This document shows, in pieces, positions 33,599 to 42,111 of a stretch of 49,629 bases of DNA. The DNA is taken from assembly GCF_003710915.1 (NCBI RefSeq), contig NZ_RHHR01000021.1, positions 1-49,629 of the forward strand. The letters run 5' to 3'. Each line of letters starts with the position of its first letter. Positions within the stretch are counted from its first letter, which is position 1. This DNA is from Brevibacillus invocatus. Lineage in GTDB: Bacteria > Bacillota > Bacilli > Brevibacillales > Brevibacillaceae. The translations under genes and the position numbers were made by a program. The notes beneath the pieces were generated by a model. The model did not search any database and was not told the DNA's origin. It saw nothing but the letters and a program-made list of their open reading frames with translations.

Positions 33599-36016
33599 TT
33601 ACAGTTTTACGCGTTGCAGGCGCAGGGCATTGAGCACTACCGAGACGGAGCTGAAAGCCATCGCAGCTCCTGCCAGCCAAGGCGCGAGAAAGCCGATTGC
33701 CGCGACAGGAATGCCTAGTGTGTTGTAAGCCAAGGCCCAGAACAGATTTTGCTTGATGTTGCGGATGGTCCGCTTGCTCATCTCGATAGCGTCGGCTACA
33801 CTGGTCAGCTCACCGCGCATCAAGGTAATGTCGGCAGCCTCCATCGCCACATCGGTACCTGTTCCAATCGCCATCCCGATATCGGCTGTGGCCAAGGCAG
33901 GTGCATCGTTGATCCCATCTCCGACCATTGCCACTTTCTTTCCTTGCTCCTGCAATTTTTTCACTTCTGCCGCCTTGCCTTCTGGCAGCACTTCGGCAAT
34001 CACGTGATCAATTCCTGCCTCACGGGCAATCGCTTCCGCTGTTTGACGGTTGTCGCCAGTCATCATGATGACCGTCATTCCCATCTCCTTCAAACGCTCA
34101 ATGGCTTTGCGCGAGGAGGGCTTGATGGTATCTGCCACCGCAATCATCCCCGCCAGCTGACCATCTACTGCAGCCAGCATCGCGGTCTTGCCTGCCTTTT
34201 CCAAAGAGAGCATCCCCGCGCTCAATGGCTCAAAAGAAATGTTGTATTGCTCCATTAAACGGCGCGTCCCTACCAGCACTTCTTTATCGTCCACCACAGC
34301 GCGAATTCCATACCCCGGAATCGCTTCAAAAGAATTCGTTGTGCCAAGCGCTACTCCTTGATCGACAATTCCCTTCACGATAGCCTGAGCCAGTGGATGC
34401 TCGGAATTTTTCTCCGCTGCTCCGACCAGAGCTAGCAGCTCCTGCTCTTCCAAACCATGCGGGACAACATCCGTCAGCTCTGGCTCACCTTTGGTGACAG
34501 TACCTGTTTTATCCAGCACAATCGTGTCCAGGTGATGCGCCGTCTCCAGATGCTCTCCTCCTTTAAAGAGGATGCCCAGCTCTGCCGCACGTCCCGATCC
34601 AGCCATGATGGAAGTAGGTGTCGCCAAGCCGAGTGCGCACGGGCAAGCGATGACGAGTACAGCAATGGCCTTTTCCAGAGCCTCGCCAAAATTGCCCGGT
34701 ATGACCAGCAGGTACCAGATCAAAAAGGTCAGAATCGCGATTGCTACCACGATTGGAACAAAAACCCCGGAGATGCTGTCTGCCAGCCGTTGGATGGGAG
34801 CTTTGGAACCCTGCGCTTCCTCCACGACGCGAATGATCTGTGCCAAGGCCGTCTCCTTGCCTACCTTTGTTGCCTTGACCTTCAACATGCCGTTCTTGTT
34901 GATTGTAGCTCCAATCACATTGTCGCCGGCTGCTTTGTCGACCGGGATGCTCTCTCCTGTCAGCATCGACTCATCCACAGCGGACTGCCCTTCCAGCACG
35001 ACTCCATCGACGGGTACTTTTTCACCTGGTTTGATCTGAACGATATCTCCAGGTCTGACATCCTCGACCGGAATCACCATCTCTACACCATCACGAATGA
35101 CAGATGCTGTCTTGGCCTGCAAGCCCATCAGCTTGCGAATTGCCTCCGAGGAGCGCCCCTTGGCTCTGACCTCGAAAAGTTTACCCAGCAGGATCAGCGT
35201 AATCAGCACCGCACTTGTTTCAAAATACAGCTCTACCATGTGTGCATGTGAACCGATGGACTCAATCGCCATATACAGGCTGTAAAAGTAAGCGGCTGAA
35301 GTCCCGAGGGCTACCAGTACATCCATGTTGGCGCTTTTGTTGCGCAGCGCTTTGTACGCCCCCACATAAAATTGAGCTCCGATTACGAACTGAACAGGCG
35401 TAGCCAAAGCCAGTTGTACCCAGGGATTCATCAGCGCCTCCGGCAGCCAGATGAACGACGTGAAGGAAAAGTGACTGACCATCGCCCATAGGAGAGGGAA
35501 GGAAAGCACCGCAGAAATCCAGAACTTCCTCGTCTGTCTTTTGATCTCCTCTTCCCGACGATCCCGCTCGGCTCCTGAGCCGTCCTCTTCCCGGCGAGCA
35601 GCCTGATACCCCAGCTTCTCTACCTGACGGATCAGATCAGACACCCCGATATGTGAGCCATCATACTCGACTGTTGCTGTCTCCAGAGCAAGGTTGACGT
35701 TGGCCTTCAATACGCCAGGCATCTTATTCAGACCTTTTTCAATCCGCGTGGAGCACGCTGCACAAGTCATTCCAGTGATCGACAGCTCCACCTTATCGGC
35801 AGCGACACCGTAGCCAAGCGCTTCAATCTTGCCGCGAATATCCTCAATGCTCGTTTTTTCCGGATTGTAGACCACCGACGATTTCTCCAAAGCCAAATTG
35901 ACATTCGCTGTCTCTACTCCATCCAGCTTTTTCAGGCCTTTCTCAATACGTAGAGCGCACGCGGCACAAGTCATTCCCGTAATCGGAAGTGTCGCCTCAG
36001 CTGTTTTGGCACTCAT
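33599..36016 (-). CDS. copA: Copper-exporting P1B-type ATPase CopA
   Basis: The 805-aa pump has two N-terminal metal-binding domains with CxxC pairs (Cys17/Cys20 and Cys85/Cys88 in GMTCAAC), eight predicted helices, the transmembrane CPC motif in [14 protein letters not shown], actuator TGES, phosphorylation DKTGT, the HP pair in SEHPLAQAI and [14 protein letters not shown]. The C-terminal helix carries the second Cu-site residues ([10 protein letters not shown] end). It exports Cu(I). ATG 36016 has GGAGG 8 nt upstream. The promoter carries two CsoR-like operators, so copper induction is likely. Confidence 0.96.
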   Translation of the reverse strand: MSAKTAEATLPITGMTCAACALRIEKGLKKLDGVETANVNLALEKSSVVYNPEKTSIEDIRGKIEALGYGVAADKVELSITGMTCAACSTRIEKGLNKMPGVLKANVNLALETATVEYDGSHIGVSDLIRQVEKLGYQAARREEDGSGAERDRREEEIKRQTRKFWISAVLSFPLLWAMVSHFSFTSFIWLPEALMNPWVQLALATPVQFVIGAQFYVGAYKALRNKSANMDVLVALGTSAAYFYSLYMAIESIGSHAHMVELYFETSAVLITLILLGKLFEVRAKGRSSEAIRKLMGLQAKTASVIRDGVEMVIPVEDVRPGDIVQIKPGEKVPVDGVVLEGQSAVDESMLTGESIPVDKAAGDNVIGATINKNGMLKVKATKVGKETALAQIIRVVEEAQGSKAPIQRLADSISGVFVPIVVAIAILTFLIWYLLVIPGNFGEALEKAIAVLVIACPCALGLATPTSIMAGSGRAAELGILFKGGEHLETAHHLDTIVLDKTGTVTKGEPELTDVVPHGLEEQELLALVGAAEKNSEHPLAQAIVKGIVDQGVALGTTNSFEAIPGYGIRAVVDDKEVLVGTRRLMEQYNISFEPLSAGMLSLEKAGKTAMLAAVDGQLAGMIAVADTIKPSSRKAIERLKEMGMTVIMMTGDNRQTAEAIAREAGIDHVIAEVLPEGKAAEVKKLQEQGKKVAMVGDGINDAPALATADIGMAIGTGTDVAMEAADITLMRGELTSVADAIEMSKRTIRNIKQNLFWALAYNTLGIPVAAIGFLAPWLAGAAMAFSSVSVVLNALRLQRVKL

Positions 36017-36035
36017 TTGTTATTCCTCCGTATCA

Positions 36036-36054
36036 CATACCCATAAGGGGTATG
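36036..36054 (-). promoter_or_regulatory. CsoR-like operator proximal to copA
   Basis: CATACCCATAAGGGGTATG is a near-perfect dyad of the TACCC-GGGTA kind bound by CsoR repressors in Firmicutes. It sits between the promoter and the ribosome binding site. Confidence 0.6.
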
Positions 36055-36099
36055 TTTTTTGGTATTGTTCCCCCGAAGCTGTCTGCTTATCATGACCTT

Positions 36100-36129
36100 A
36101 TCTTACTATACCCCCCTTAGGTATATCAA
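36100..36129 (-). promoter_or_regulatory. copA promoter with embedded CsoR-like operator
   Basis: On the minus strand TTGATA (36124-36129) and TAAGAT (36100-36105) are 18 nt apart. The spacer is filled by the dyad TATACCCCCCTTAGGTATA (36107-36125, plus reading), so a bound repressor would block RNA polymerase. Confidence 0.65.
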
Positions 36130-36148
36130 GAGCTTTTTTCAAAAAAAA

Positions 36149-36177
36149 TTGCTGCCCCGATTTGTTCGGAACAGCAA
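36149..36177 (-). terminator. Intrinsic terminator of the psuK-psuG operon
   Basis: TTGCTG/CAGCAA and an inner CCGA/TCGG helix are followed on the minus strand by eight U. Confidence 0.88.
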
Positions 36178-36196
36178 CTTCTACATTTGTTTATAA

Positions 36197-37114
36197 TTAC
36201 TTGCTTTTCGCGTTGTATGCAGCGGCTATTTGCGCCGCTACTGCCGCATTATGCTTAACCAGGGCGATGTTGGTTTGCAAGCTTTTGCCCTCAGTCAGCT
36301 GCTTGACTTTATCGAGCAAAAATGGCGTTACTTTTTTCCCAGCGATGTTGTTTTCCTTCGCTTCATTCAGCGCTTGCTGAATGACAGCCTCGATTTTGCT
36401 ATGATCCAGTGCGTCGGATTCAGGAACAGGGTTGGCGATAATCATCCCGCCCTCCATGCCCAGCTTCCATTTCGTATCCATCAGCGTTCCCACTTGCTCT
36501 GGCGTATCCATGCGGAAGTCTACGCCAAAGCCGCTTTCGCGCGCAAAGAAGGATGGGAATTCGTCTGTGCGATACCCCACTACAGGTACGCCTTGCGTCT
36601 CCAGGTATTCCAGCGTGCGACCCAGATCCAGGATCGATTTGGCTCCAGCACAAACGACTGCCACACTGGTTTGTGCCAGCTCGGTCAAGTCTGCAGATAC
36701 GTCCCAAGTGATTTCCCCTTCGCGGTGAACGCCGCCAATTCCGCCTGTAGCAAAGACTCGAATGCCCGCCAGCTGTGCCGCGATCATCGTTGCTGCTACA
36801 GTTGTAGCTCCGATCTTGCCGCTTGCCAGGATGTACGGGAAGTCACGACGGCTTACTTTTTCTACCGATTTGTTCGTCGCGAATTCTTCCAGCTCGCTTT
36901 CGGACAGCCCAATCTTGATCTGTCCGTTCATGATCCCGATCGTCGCAGGCACTGCTCCGTTGTCGCGAATGATCTGTTCTACTTCCTTGGCCATCTCGAT
37001 GTTTTGCGGATATGGCATCCCGTGAGAAATAATCGTGGTTTCCAATGCAACCACTGGCAGATTGTTCTCCAACGCGTGACGCACTTCATCTGTATAGCTC
37101 AGGTATGATTTCAT
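36197..37114 (-). CDS. psuG: Pseudouridine-5'-phosphate glycosidase PsuG
   Basis: The 305-aa enzyme shows the PsuG family blocks [68 protein letters not shown] and a late [25 protein letters not shown]. It cleaves the C-C bond of pseudouridine 5'-phosphate to uracil and ribose 5-phosphate. It lies 3 nt after psuK, so both steps of pseudouridine breakdown are encoded together. Cytoplasmic. Confidence 0.95.
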   Translation of the reverse strand: MKSYLSYTDEVRHALENNLPVVALETTIISHGMPYPQNIEMAKEVEQIIRDNGAVPATIGIMNGQIKIGLSESELEEFATNKSVEKVSRRDFPYILASGKIGATTVAATMIAAQLAGIRVFATGGIGGVHREGEITWDVSADLTELAQTSVAVVCAGAKSILDLGRTLEYLETQGVPVVGYRTDEFPSFFARESGFGVDFRMDTPEQVGTLMDTKWKLGMEGGMIIANPVPESDALDHSKIEAVIQQALNEAKENNIAGKKVTPFLLDKVKQLTEGKSLQTNIALVKHNAAVAAQIAAAYNAKSK

Positions 37115-37117
37115 TAT

Positions 37118-38218
37118 TTATCGCTCCTTTTCGTATTGTTCCACGATCTCTTCGAGTTGTTCCGGCTGGAGTCCAACCGCTACGGATTGCTCCGTCTGCA
37201 AAGTCAAGGCAGATGCCGCCAGTCCCAGACGCAACGCCCTCGGGAAAGCTTCGCCATTCACGACTCCGTATAGCAACCCGGAGACAAAGGCGTCCCCTGC
37301 CCCAGTCACATCTACAACCTCTGCCGGATAGGGAGCCAGTTGCTCGGCGTATTCTTCGGACTGATAGTAGACTCCCTGCTCTCCCATTGTCACGACGACG
37401 TGTTTGACGCCGCGCTCCCGAATTCGCTCGCATGCTCGGGCACAATCATCGAGCGAGCGAATTTCCATTCCTGCCAGCAGCTCCGCTTCCTCCAGATTCG
37501 GCAGAATCGCTTCCACGCCGTCCAACCGCTCTGGCAGCTTCTGCGCTTTGGCCGATGATACCGGATCGATGAACAGGAGGATCTGCTCCTTCCTGCAACG
37601 CTCGATGATGTAGGCCAGACAATCCGTCGGCACATTGGTATCGAGAAACACCACGTTCGCTGCTGCGATATGCGACCATCTTTCATCGAACATCTCGGGT
37701 GTCAGCGCATCGTAAATATCCATATTAGCCAGGGAAACAACCATTTCTCCGTCAATGTCCAGTAGCGCTGTATAGGTACCTGTACGTTGGGTAGGCAGCC
37801 TCCAGATCTGGCTGATATCCACTCCATGCTTTCGCGTTTCCTGAACGATCCATTCACCTTCCTTGTCCTCGCCAATGCAGGTGATGATTGCTGTATTGCA
37901 GCCTAGGCGTCCCAGATTTTCTGCGATATTGCGTGCTACTCCCCCGCAGGACTCCGAAATGGTCACAGGATTGGAGGAATGGAGTCGGATTTGCTGCTTG
38001 CCTCTCGCTTTTCGATCCAGGTTTGCGCCGCCGATGCAGGTAATCAAGCCCTCATCCCGGAGCACATAAGCACGCCCCTTAATCTCTCCTCTTTTGGTCA
38101 GCTGCGCAATATAGCCTGCTATCGCTGAACGGGAGATGCCGATCAGATCTGCTAACTCCTGTTGGCTGATAAAGGGATTGTGCCGGATGTGATGCAAAAT
38201 CTGTTTCTCTTTGTCCAC
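37118..38218 (-). CDS. psuK: Pseudouridine kinase PsuK, PfkB family, with N-terminal helix-turn-helix
   Basis: The product of about 366 aa starts with a winged HTH of the MarR/AsnC-like type (LADLIGISRSAIAGYIAQL, residues ~20-40) followed by a ribokinase-fold kinase (ITCIGGANLDRKARG, ESCGGVARNIAENLGRLG, and the anion hole/catalytic motif DVTGAGDAFVSG). It phosphorylates pseudouridine for PsuG. The HTH may let it regulate its own operon. GTG 38218 is preferred because GGAGG lies 6 nt upstream; ATG 38224 directly abuts that site. The open frame reaches 38350 without support. Confidence 0.9.
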   Translation of the reverse strand: MDKEKQILHHIRHNPFISQQELADLIGISRSAIAGYIAQLTKRGEIKGRAYVLRDEGLITCIGGANLDRKARGKQQIRLHSSNPVTISESCGGVARNIAENLGRLGCNTAIITCIGEDKEGEWIVQETRKHGVDISQIWRLPTQRTGTYTALLDIDGEMVVSLANMDIYDALTPEMFDERWSHIAAANVVFLDTNVPTDCLAYIIERCRKEQILLFIDPVSSAKAQKLPERLDGVEAILPNLEEAELLAGMEIRSLDDCARACERIRERGVKHVVVTMGEQGVYYQSEEYAEQLAPYPAEVVDVTGAGDAFVSGLLYGVVNGEAFPRALRLGLAASALTLQTEQSVAVGLQPEQLEEIVEQYEKER

Positions 38219-38317
38219 GGTCATCCTCCTTCCTTCCTTATCATTCACACTAACGCCCGCAAACAAAAGTCTATCATATAAACAAATGTTTTTAAAGCCT
38301 TTCAAAACAGAAAAAAA

Positions 38318-38349
38318 TGCCCCCAAGCCAAAAATTCTGCTCGAGGGCA
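38318..38349 (-). terminator. Intrinsic terminator of the pirin gene
   Basis: The stem TGCCCCCAAGC/GCTCGAGGGCA, with two mismatches, is followed on the minus strand by a run of seven U. Confidence 0.75.
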
Positions 38350-38365
38350 CTCTTTCCTGTTTTTC

Positions 38366-39139
38366 TTATTTTCGATACAGGGGATAATCCACCTCAGTCG
38401 GTACCTGGATCAACACCAACCGGAAATCTTCATCTGAATTTGCCTGATAGGTCACGTTGTGGTCCGCTTCCGTAGAAGTGACGACAAAGTCTCCATTTTT
38501 GGCAGCGACACCATTCACATCTTCCTTGCCAGCTTCACTGACCACCCCAGAGCCTTCTACCACGACAACAGCATGCGCGTATCCGGCCGGGAGGGACAGG
38601 GAATAGGTAGCGCCAGCAGGAATCCGAACATCCTGCATCTTCACATCAGCTACGACCTCGATTGGAGCATGAGCGCCGATCATCTGCTTGACGCTCACGC
38701 TGCCCGCATGCTCCACCGGAAATTCCTCATGATCGTACTGATTGTACGTCGGCGGACGTTTGGTAGCCTGAGACAGATGCGGCTCGAACCAGATTTGAAA
38801 CATCTCGGTATCTTTGCCGAGCTCCTCCGCATGATGAGCGCCAGATCCTGTTTGCATGATCTGAACGCCGCCAGTGGTCACTTTTTGCCAATTTCCCAAC
38901 GTGTCTTTATGCCCTACCGTTCCATTCAATACATACGATAAAATTTCAAATCCGGAATGAGGATGAAACGGTATTTCAAAGGTTTTCAAGGATTTGGCCC
39001 ACGCCCAGTAAAAGAGCGGACCCACACGGCTGACCACAGAGCCTTCTCGTGGAAATCCGATTGGTTTGTTTTCTACAATTTCACCGTCGCCAAAATGTCC
39101 TTTTGCCTGTTCGTTTTGTGTATAGACACGAATATCCAT
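38366..39139 (-). CDS. Pirin-family cupin protein
   Basis: The 257-aa bicupin has the pirin N-terminal metal site: FHPHSGFEILSYVLNG supplies two His and GAHHAEELG a third with Glu. The C-terminal cupin is more divergent (LPAGYAHAVVVVEGSG). Some pirins oxidise flavonols such as quercetin, others act as redox regulators. Its place beside an azoreductase, a DoxX protein and an MhqR-like repressor suggests a role in aromatic or quinone stress. ATG 39139 has AAGGAGG 9 nt upstream; it lies 72 nt after doxX and may be cotranscribed. Confidence 0.9.
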   Translation of the reverse strand: MDIRVYTQNEQAKGHFGDGEIVENKPIGFPREGSVVSRVGPLFYWAWAKSLKTFEIPFHPHSGFEILSYVLNGTVGHKDTLGNWQKVTTGGVQIMQTGSGAHHAEELGKDTEMFQIWFEPHLSQATKRPPTYNQYDHEEFPVEHAGSVSVKQMIGAHAPIEVVADVKMQDVRIPAGATYSLSLPAGYAHAVVVVEGSGVVSEAGKEDVNGVAAKNGDFVVTSTEADHNVTYQANSDEDFRLVLIQVPTEVDYPLYRK

Positions 39140-39211
39140 CTGCTAGTTCCTCCTTTATTCCGTCGATTGGCGCACGTTGCACGAATGATTCGTATTCGTC
39201 AGAGGGTGCGA

Positions 39212-39610
39212 TTAAAACAGGATGTATGCGCCAGGTCCAATCAGAGCAACACCGATAACTACCGCGATCAAAGTCAGGTTGAATTCATAGCCGTTTTGCG
39301 TGACCCAAAATCCATTTTGAGCGTGAACCTTCACGATTGCAACCAGCATGGTAAAGGCGATCAACAGAGCACCGACCCAGGTGCCAACACCACCGCCAAC
39401 ACCGGTAGCGAACAGCAGTCCCCCAACCAGTTCAGACAGTCCGGCCAGCAGTGCCATTGTGACACCAGGCTTCATGCCGAGCGATTCCATCCATCCGCCT
39501 GTTCCTTTCAAACCATAGCCGCCAAACCAGCCAAACAGCTTCTGTGCCCCATGACCTACGAACAACAACCCAATCACCAAACGAATAATGAGCAAACCAA
39601 GATCCATCAT
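39212..39610 (-). CDS. DoxX-family membrane protein (MhqP-like)
   Basis: The 132-aa protein has four predicted helices and the DoxX pattern [25 protein letters not shown], then [17 protein letters not shown] and a late Asn-rich [16 protein letters not shown]. subtilis MhqP, a DoxX protein of the MhqR regulon, is a close functional parallel. The promoter region contains an MhqR-like dyad. ATG 39610 has GGAGAG 7 nt upstream. The exact reaction is unknown; quinone-linked oxidoreduction is proposed for the family. Confidence 0.9.
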   Translation of the reverse strand: MMDLGLLIIRLVIGLLFVGHGAQKLFGWFGGYGLKGTGGWMESLGMKPGVTMALLAGLSELVGGLLFATGVGGGVGTWVGALLIAFTMLVAIVKVHAQNGFWVTQNGYEFNLTLIAVVIGVALIGPGAYILF

Positions 39611-39637
39611 TTTTCATCTCTCCTTAAATTATTTTAA

Positions 39638-39663
39638 ATTATAGTATCTTTAAATAAAGATAC
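39638..39663 (-). promoter_or_regulatory. doxX -10 element with MhqR-like operator
   Basis: TATAAT on the minus strand (39638-39643) directly follows the dyad GTATCTTTAAATAAAGATAC (39644-39663), which fills the promoter spacer. The -35 is weak. The dyad matches those at mhqR and azoR. Confidence 0.6.
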
Positions 39664-39678
39664 TTGCTGAAAAAAAGG

Positions 39679-39707
39679 CTGGCGGGCCTTTAGAAAGTTT
39701 CCGCCAG
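39679..39707 (-). terminator. Intrinsic terminator overlapping the azoR stop codon
   Basis: The 7-bp stem CTGGCGG/CCGCCAG encloses the azoR stop; on the minus strand it is followed by GCC and seven U. Confidence 0.82.
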
Positions 39708-40316
39708 TTTCGCTGCTTTGACGACGCCTTCATGTACGATTTCTTCTGCTTTGTCTGGGAATTGGTTGTGGCCTTCCACAATCACTTCAGTGATGTTGCT
39801 GATACCCCAGAATCCAAGCATGGTTTTCACGTAGCGGTTAGCCAGTTCGATTGCGTCCATTGGAGCTTCGGAGTATACGCCGCCGCGAGCGCTCAACAGT
39901 GCAACCTTTTTATCACCCATAAGACCTTCAGGTCCATTGGCTGTGTAACGGAATGTTTTGCCTGCTTGAGCCAGGTAGTCCAAATAGGTGTGCAGAACAG
40001 CCGGTACAGTGAAGTTCCACATTGGGAAAGCAATCACAATTTTTTCTGCTTCAGAGAATTGGTTCAGATATTTGTTCACCAGATCAGCTGATTTTTGCTC
40101 TTCAGCAGTCAATTCCATTCCACGACCTGCTTTGAACATAGCAGTGATCATGTCGTTTCCGTAGTAAGGAAGATTTTCTGCAAACAAGTCCAGTTCAACA
40201 ACCTCGTCGTTTGGATGACTCTCCTTATAGGAATCTGCAAACGCGTGATACAGTTTCACGCTTGCAGCTTGGTCGATAGGGCGATCGTTGGCTTTAATCA
40301 ATAATACTTTACTCAT
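39690..40316 (-). CDS. azoR: FMN-dependent NADH azoreductase
   Basis: The 208-aa flavodoxin-fold protein matches AzoR: KVLLIKANDRP at the N-terminus, the FMN-binding loop FPMWNFTVPAVLHTYLDYL, GKTFRYTANGPEGLMGDKK and LLSARGGVYSEAP. It reduces azo dyes and quinones by two electrons with NADH, limiting quinone toxicity. It is similar to B. subtilis AzoR2, an MhqR target. A strong promoter with an MhqR-like dyad over its -10 lies upstream. ATG 40316 has AAAGGGG about 13 nt upstream. Confidence 0.93.
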   Translation of the reverse strand: MSKVLLIKANDRPIDQAASVKLYHAFADSYKESHPNDEVVELDLFAENLPYYGNDMITAMFKAGRGMELTAEEQKSADLVNKYLNQFSEAEKIVIAFPMWNFTVPAVLHTYLDYLAQAGKTFRYTANGPEGLMGDKKVALLSARGGVYSEAPMDAIELANRYVKTMLGFWGISNITEVIVEGHNQFPDKAEEIVHEGVVKAAKLAETF

Positions 40317-40339
40317 GTTAGGAATATTCCCCTTTCTTG

Positions 40340-40356
40340 ATGTTAGTAACTAACAT
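40340..40356 (-). promoter_or_regulatory. Perfect 17-bp palindrome in the azoR leader
   Basis: ATGTTAGTAACTAACAT is a perfect dyad just downstream of the expected azoR transcription start. It differs from the MhqR-like boxes and may be a site for a second regulator, for example a YodB/HxlR-type repressor. Confidence 0.5.
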
Positions 40357-40365
40357 TCAATTTGC

Positions 40366-40408
40366 ATATCTTGATTTCGAGATTATTACATTTAAGGCAT
40401 ATTGTCAA
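40366..40408 (-). promoter_or_regulatory. azoR promoter with MhqR-like operator over the -10
   Basis: On the minus strand TTGACA (40403-40408) and TAATCT (40380-40385) are 17 nt apart. The dyad ATCTTGATTTCGAGAT (plus reading, 40368-40383) covers the -10 and resembles the B. subtilis MhqR box. Confidence 0.72.
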
Positions 40409-40463
40409 GTCTTTTACTGTTGAAAACTGCAGGCACTTCGCAGGAACATCAGCAAATCACTTG

Positions 40464-40919
40464 CTAATAATGCTCCTGCGCGGCCCTGCCCAATTTTTTT
40501 AAAAGCGCAATGGCTTGATGCTTTTCTTCCGGAGTCAGTCCACTTACTGCCTTTTCGATGGACTTTGTGTGCCCAGGAAAAATGTCACTCAAAAGTTGAT
40601 GCCCTTTTTCTGTCAGCTCTGCATAGATGACGCGACGATCGACTGCACAAGGCTTGCGGACCAGCAATTGCTTTTTCTCTAGTTTGTCCACGACATAGGT
40701 AATGTTGCCGCTGGAGATCAGGATCTTTTCTCCAATTTGCTGCAAGGGCTGTGGTCCTTTATGGAATAGAAATTCTAGAACCCCGAATTCAGTGGGATTC
40801 AATCCATACTGCCGAATATCGCGATTGATATGAGCCGTTACCCAATTGTAGGATCTCGAAAGCACAACTAACAGATCGAGGGAATCATTTCGAAGTGGCT
40901 GCTGCTGCTTCTCTGACAT
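40464..40919 (-). CDS. MarR-family repressor, MhqR-like
   Basis: The 151-aa protein has the MarR winged-helix layout: dimer helix LDLLVVLSRSYNWVTAHIN, recognition region PLQQIGEKILISSGNITYVVDKLEKKQLLVRKP and the wing with AVDRRVIYAELTEKG. It most resembles MhqR, which senses methylhydroquinone and catechols. The gene has its own promoter overlapped by a TATCTTTAATTTAAGATA dyad, implying autoregulation. Matching dyads stand at azoR and doxX next door. ATG 40919 follows AAGGAGGGC. Confidence 0.9.
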   Translation of the reverse strand: MSEKQQQPLRNDSLDLLVVLSRSYNWVTAHINRDIRQYGLNPTEFGVLEFLFHKGPQPLQQIGEKILISSGNITYVVDKLEKKQLLVRKPCAVDRRVIYAELTEKGHQLLSDIFPGHTKSIEKAVSGLTPEEKHQAIALLKKLGRAAQEHY

Positions 40920-40948
40920 GGCAAGCCCTCCTTTGCAAACAAATGATA

Positions 40949-40995
40949 TATCTTTAATTTAAGATAATCTTACTTGAAATTCACGCGCTTGTCAA
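40949..40995 (-). promoter_or_regulatory. Promoter and MhqR-like operator of the MarR gene
   Basis: On the minus strand TTGACA (40990-40995) and TAAGAT (40967-40972) are 17 nt apart. The dyad TATCTTTAATTTAAGATA (40949-40966) begins directly after the -10. Confidence 0.75.
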
Positions 40996-41034
40996 ATGAG
41001 GCCTGTCTGGCTGGAGGAATGGCTTGCAATGTCC

Positions 41035-41063
41035 TTGTCTGCGGTTCAGGAATGGGATATAGT
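41035..41063 (+). promoter_or_regulatory. Sigma-A promoter of the EamA transporter gene
   Basis: TTGTCT (41035-41040) and TATAGT (41058-41063) are separated by 17 nt on the plus strand, 35 nt before the start codon. Confidence 0.65.
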
Positions 41064-41098
41064 CCATACTAGATGACAAAGTGGGGAGAAATGTAGAA

Positions 41099-42025
41099 GT
41101 GTCGACGCGAATCCGCGGTTTTAGTATGGTGCTTGTTGCTTCGCTTTTATGGGGTGTTTCCGGGACTGTAGCCCAGTCTCTCTTGCAGCATTATCATTTT
41201 ACGACAGATTGGCTAGTTGCGGCGCGCCTCCTCCTGTCGGGAGCGATGCTGCTGCTCCTTTCTCTGGTTGGTGATAATCGCCAGAATGTTTGGAAGATCC
41301 TTCGTTCAGGAGCTGACTTTGGTAAGCTTGTAATCTTTGCCCTATTTGGTCTTTTGGCTGTGCAGTATACGTATTTTGCTTCTATCGAACTGGGAAATGC
41401 AGCTACCGCGACACTGTTGCAGTACCTGGGGCCGGTTTTTCTCACGGGCTATCTCGTAGCTCGAAATCGACAGCTGCCTAGTGTGGCACAAATGCTAGCG
41501 CTTTTCCTCGCACTGCTGGGCACCTTCCTACTGATCACCAACGGCAATCCAGGCAATTTGTCCATCTCGACAGGGGCGGTACTGTGGGGGCTAGCATCGG
41601 CAATCGCCCTCGCCTTTTACACCTTGTATCCAAAGAAGCTGCTTGAGCGATGGGGAGCAACCGTAGTGTTGGGCTGGGGAATGCTCATCGGCGGGATCGG
41701 TCTTTGCCTTCTGTCTCAGCCTTGGCAAGCGACCGGTCAGATCTGGGCTGTGCAGTCTGTTCTCGCTGTCGCCTTTCTTGTCTTGTTTGGAACGCTGATC
41801 GCATTTTACCTGTACCTGGACAGCCTACGCTTCATCCTCCCATCAGAAACAAGTGTCTTGGCAAGTGCTGAACCTTTATCCGCCGTCGTCGCGACAGTTG
41901 TATGGCTGCATGTACCGTTTGGCCTGTTCGAATGGCTGGGAGCGTTTTGCATTGTCGGTACTGTCTTCGCGTTGGCCAACCACAAAGAAAAGAAGGCAGA
42001 GCTCGCCCGCGAGCAGCATATTTAA
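41099..42025 (+). CDS. EamA-family (DMT) transporter
   Basis: The product of about 308 aa has ten predicted helices in two EamA repeats. The first repeat includes MVLVASLLWGVSGTVAQ and AALELGNAATATLLQYLGPVF-like ASIELGNAATATLLQYLGP; the second includes GAVLWGLASAIALAFYTLYPKKLL and PSETSVLASAEPLSAVVATVVWL. DMT transporters of this type usually export amino acids or metabolites; the substrate is unknown. GTG 41099 has GGGGAG 10 nt upstream; a GTG at 41081 has no site. It is monocistronic. Confidence 0.88.
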   Translation: MSTRIRGFSMVLVASLLWGVSGTVAQSLLQHYHFTTDWLVAARLLLSGAMLLLLSLVGDNRQNVWKILRSGADFGKLVIFALFGLLAVQYTYFASIELGNAATATLLQYLGPVFLTGYLVARNRQLPSVAQMLALFLALLGTFLLITNGNPGNLSISTGAVLWGLASAIALAFYTLYPKKLLERWGATVVLGWGMLIGGIGLCLLSQPWQATGQIWAVQSVLAVAFLVLFGTLIAFYLYLDSLRFILPSETSVLASAEPLSAVVATVVWLHVPFGLFEWLGAFCIVGTVFALANHKEKKAELAREQHI

Positions 42026-42045
42026 CCTTCTACATGCAGCATACA

Positions 42046-42086
42046 AAAACCCGCCCGTGTATCCGTATCGATACCAGGCGGGTTTT
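42046..42086. terminator. Bidirectional terminator between eamA and the CoA-transferase gene
   Basis: The 10-bp stem AAAACCCGCC/GGCGGGTTTT has U tracts on both strands, serving convergent genes. Confidence 0.9.
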
Positions 42087-42111
42087 TTAATTAAGGTTTA
42101 TTCACGTATGC

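Noticed and set aside
38225..38350. Extended psuK frame starting at 38350
   Set aside because: It would begin at the pirin terminator, with no ribosome binding site; the HTH begins properly from 38218.
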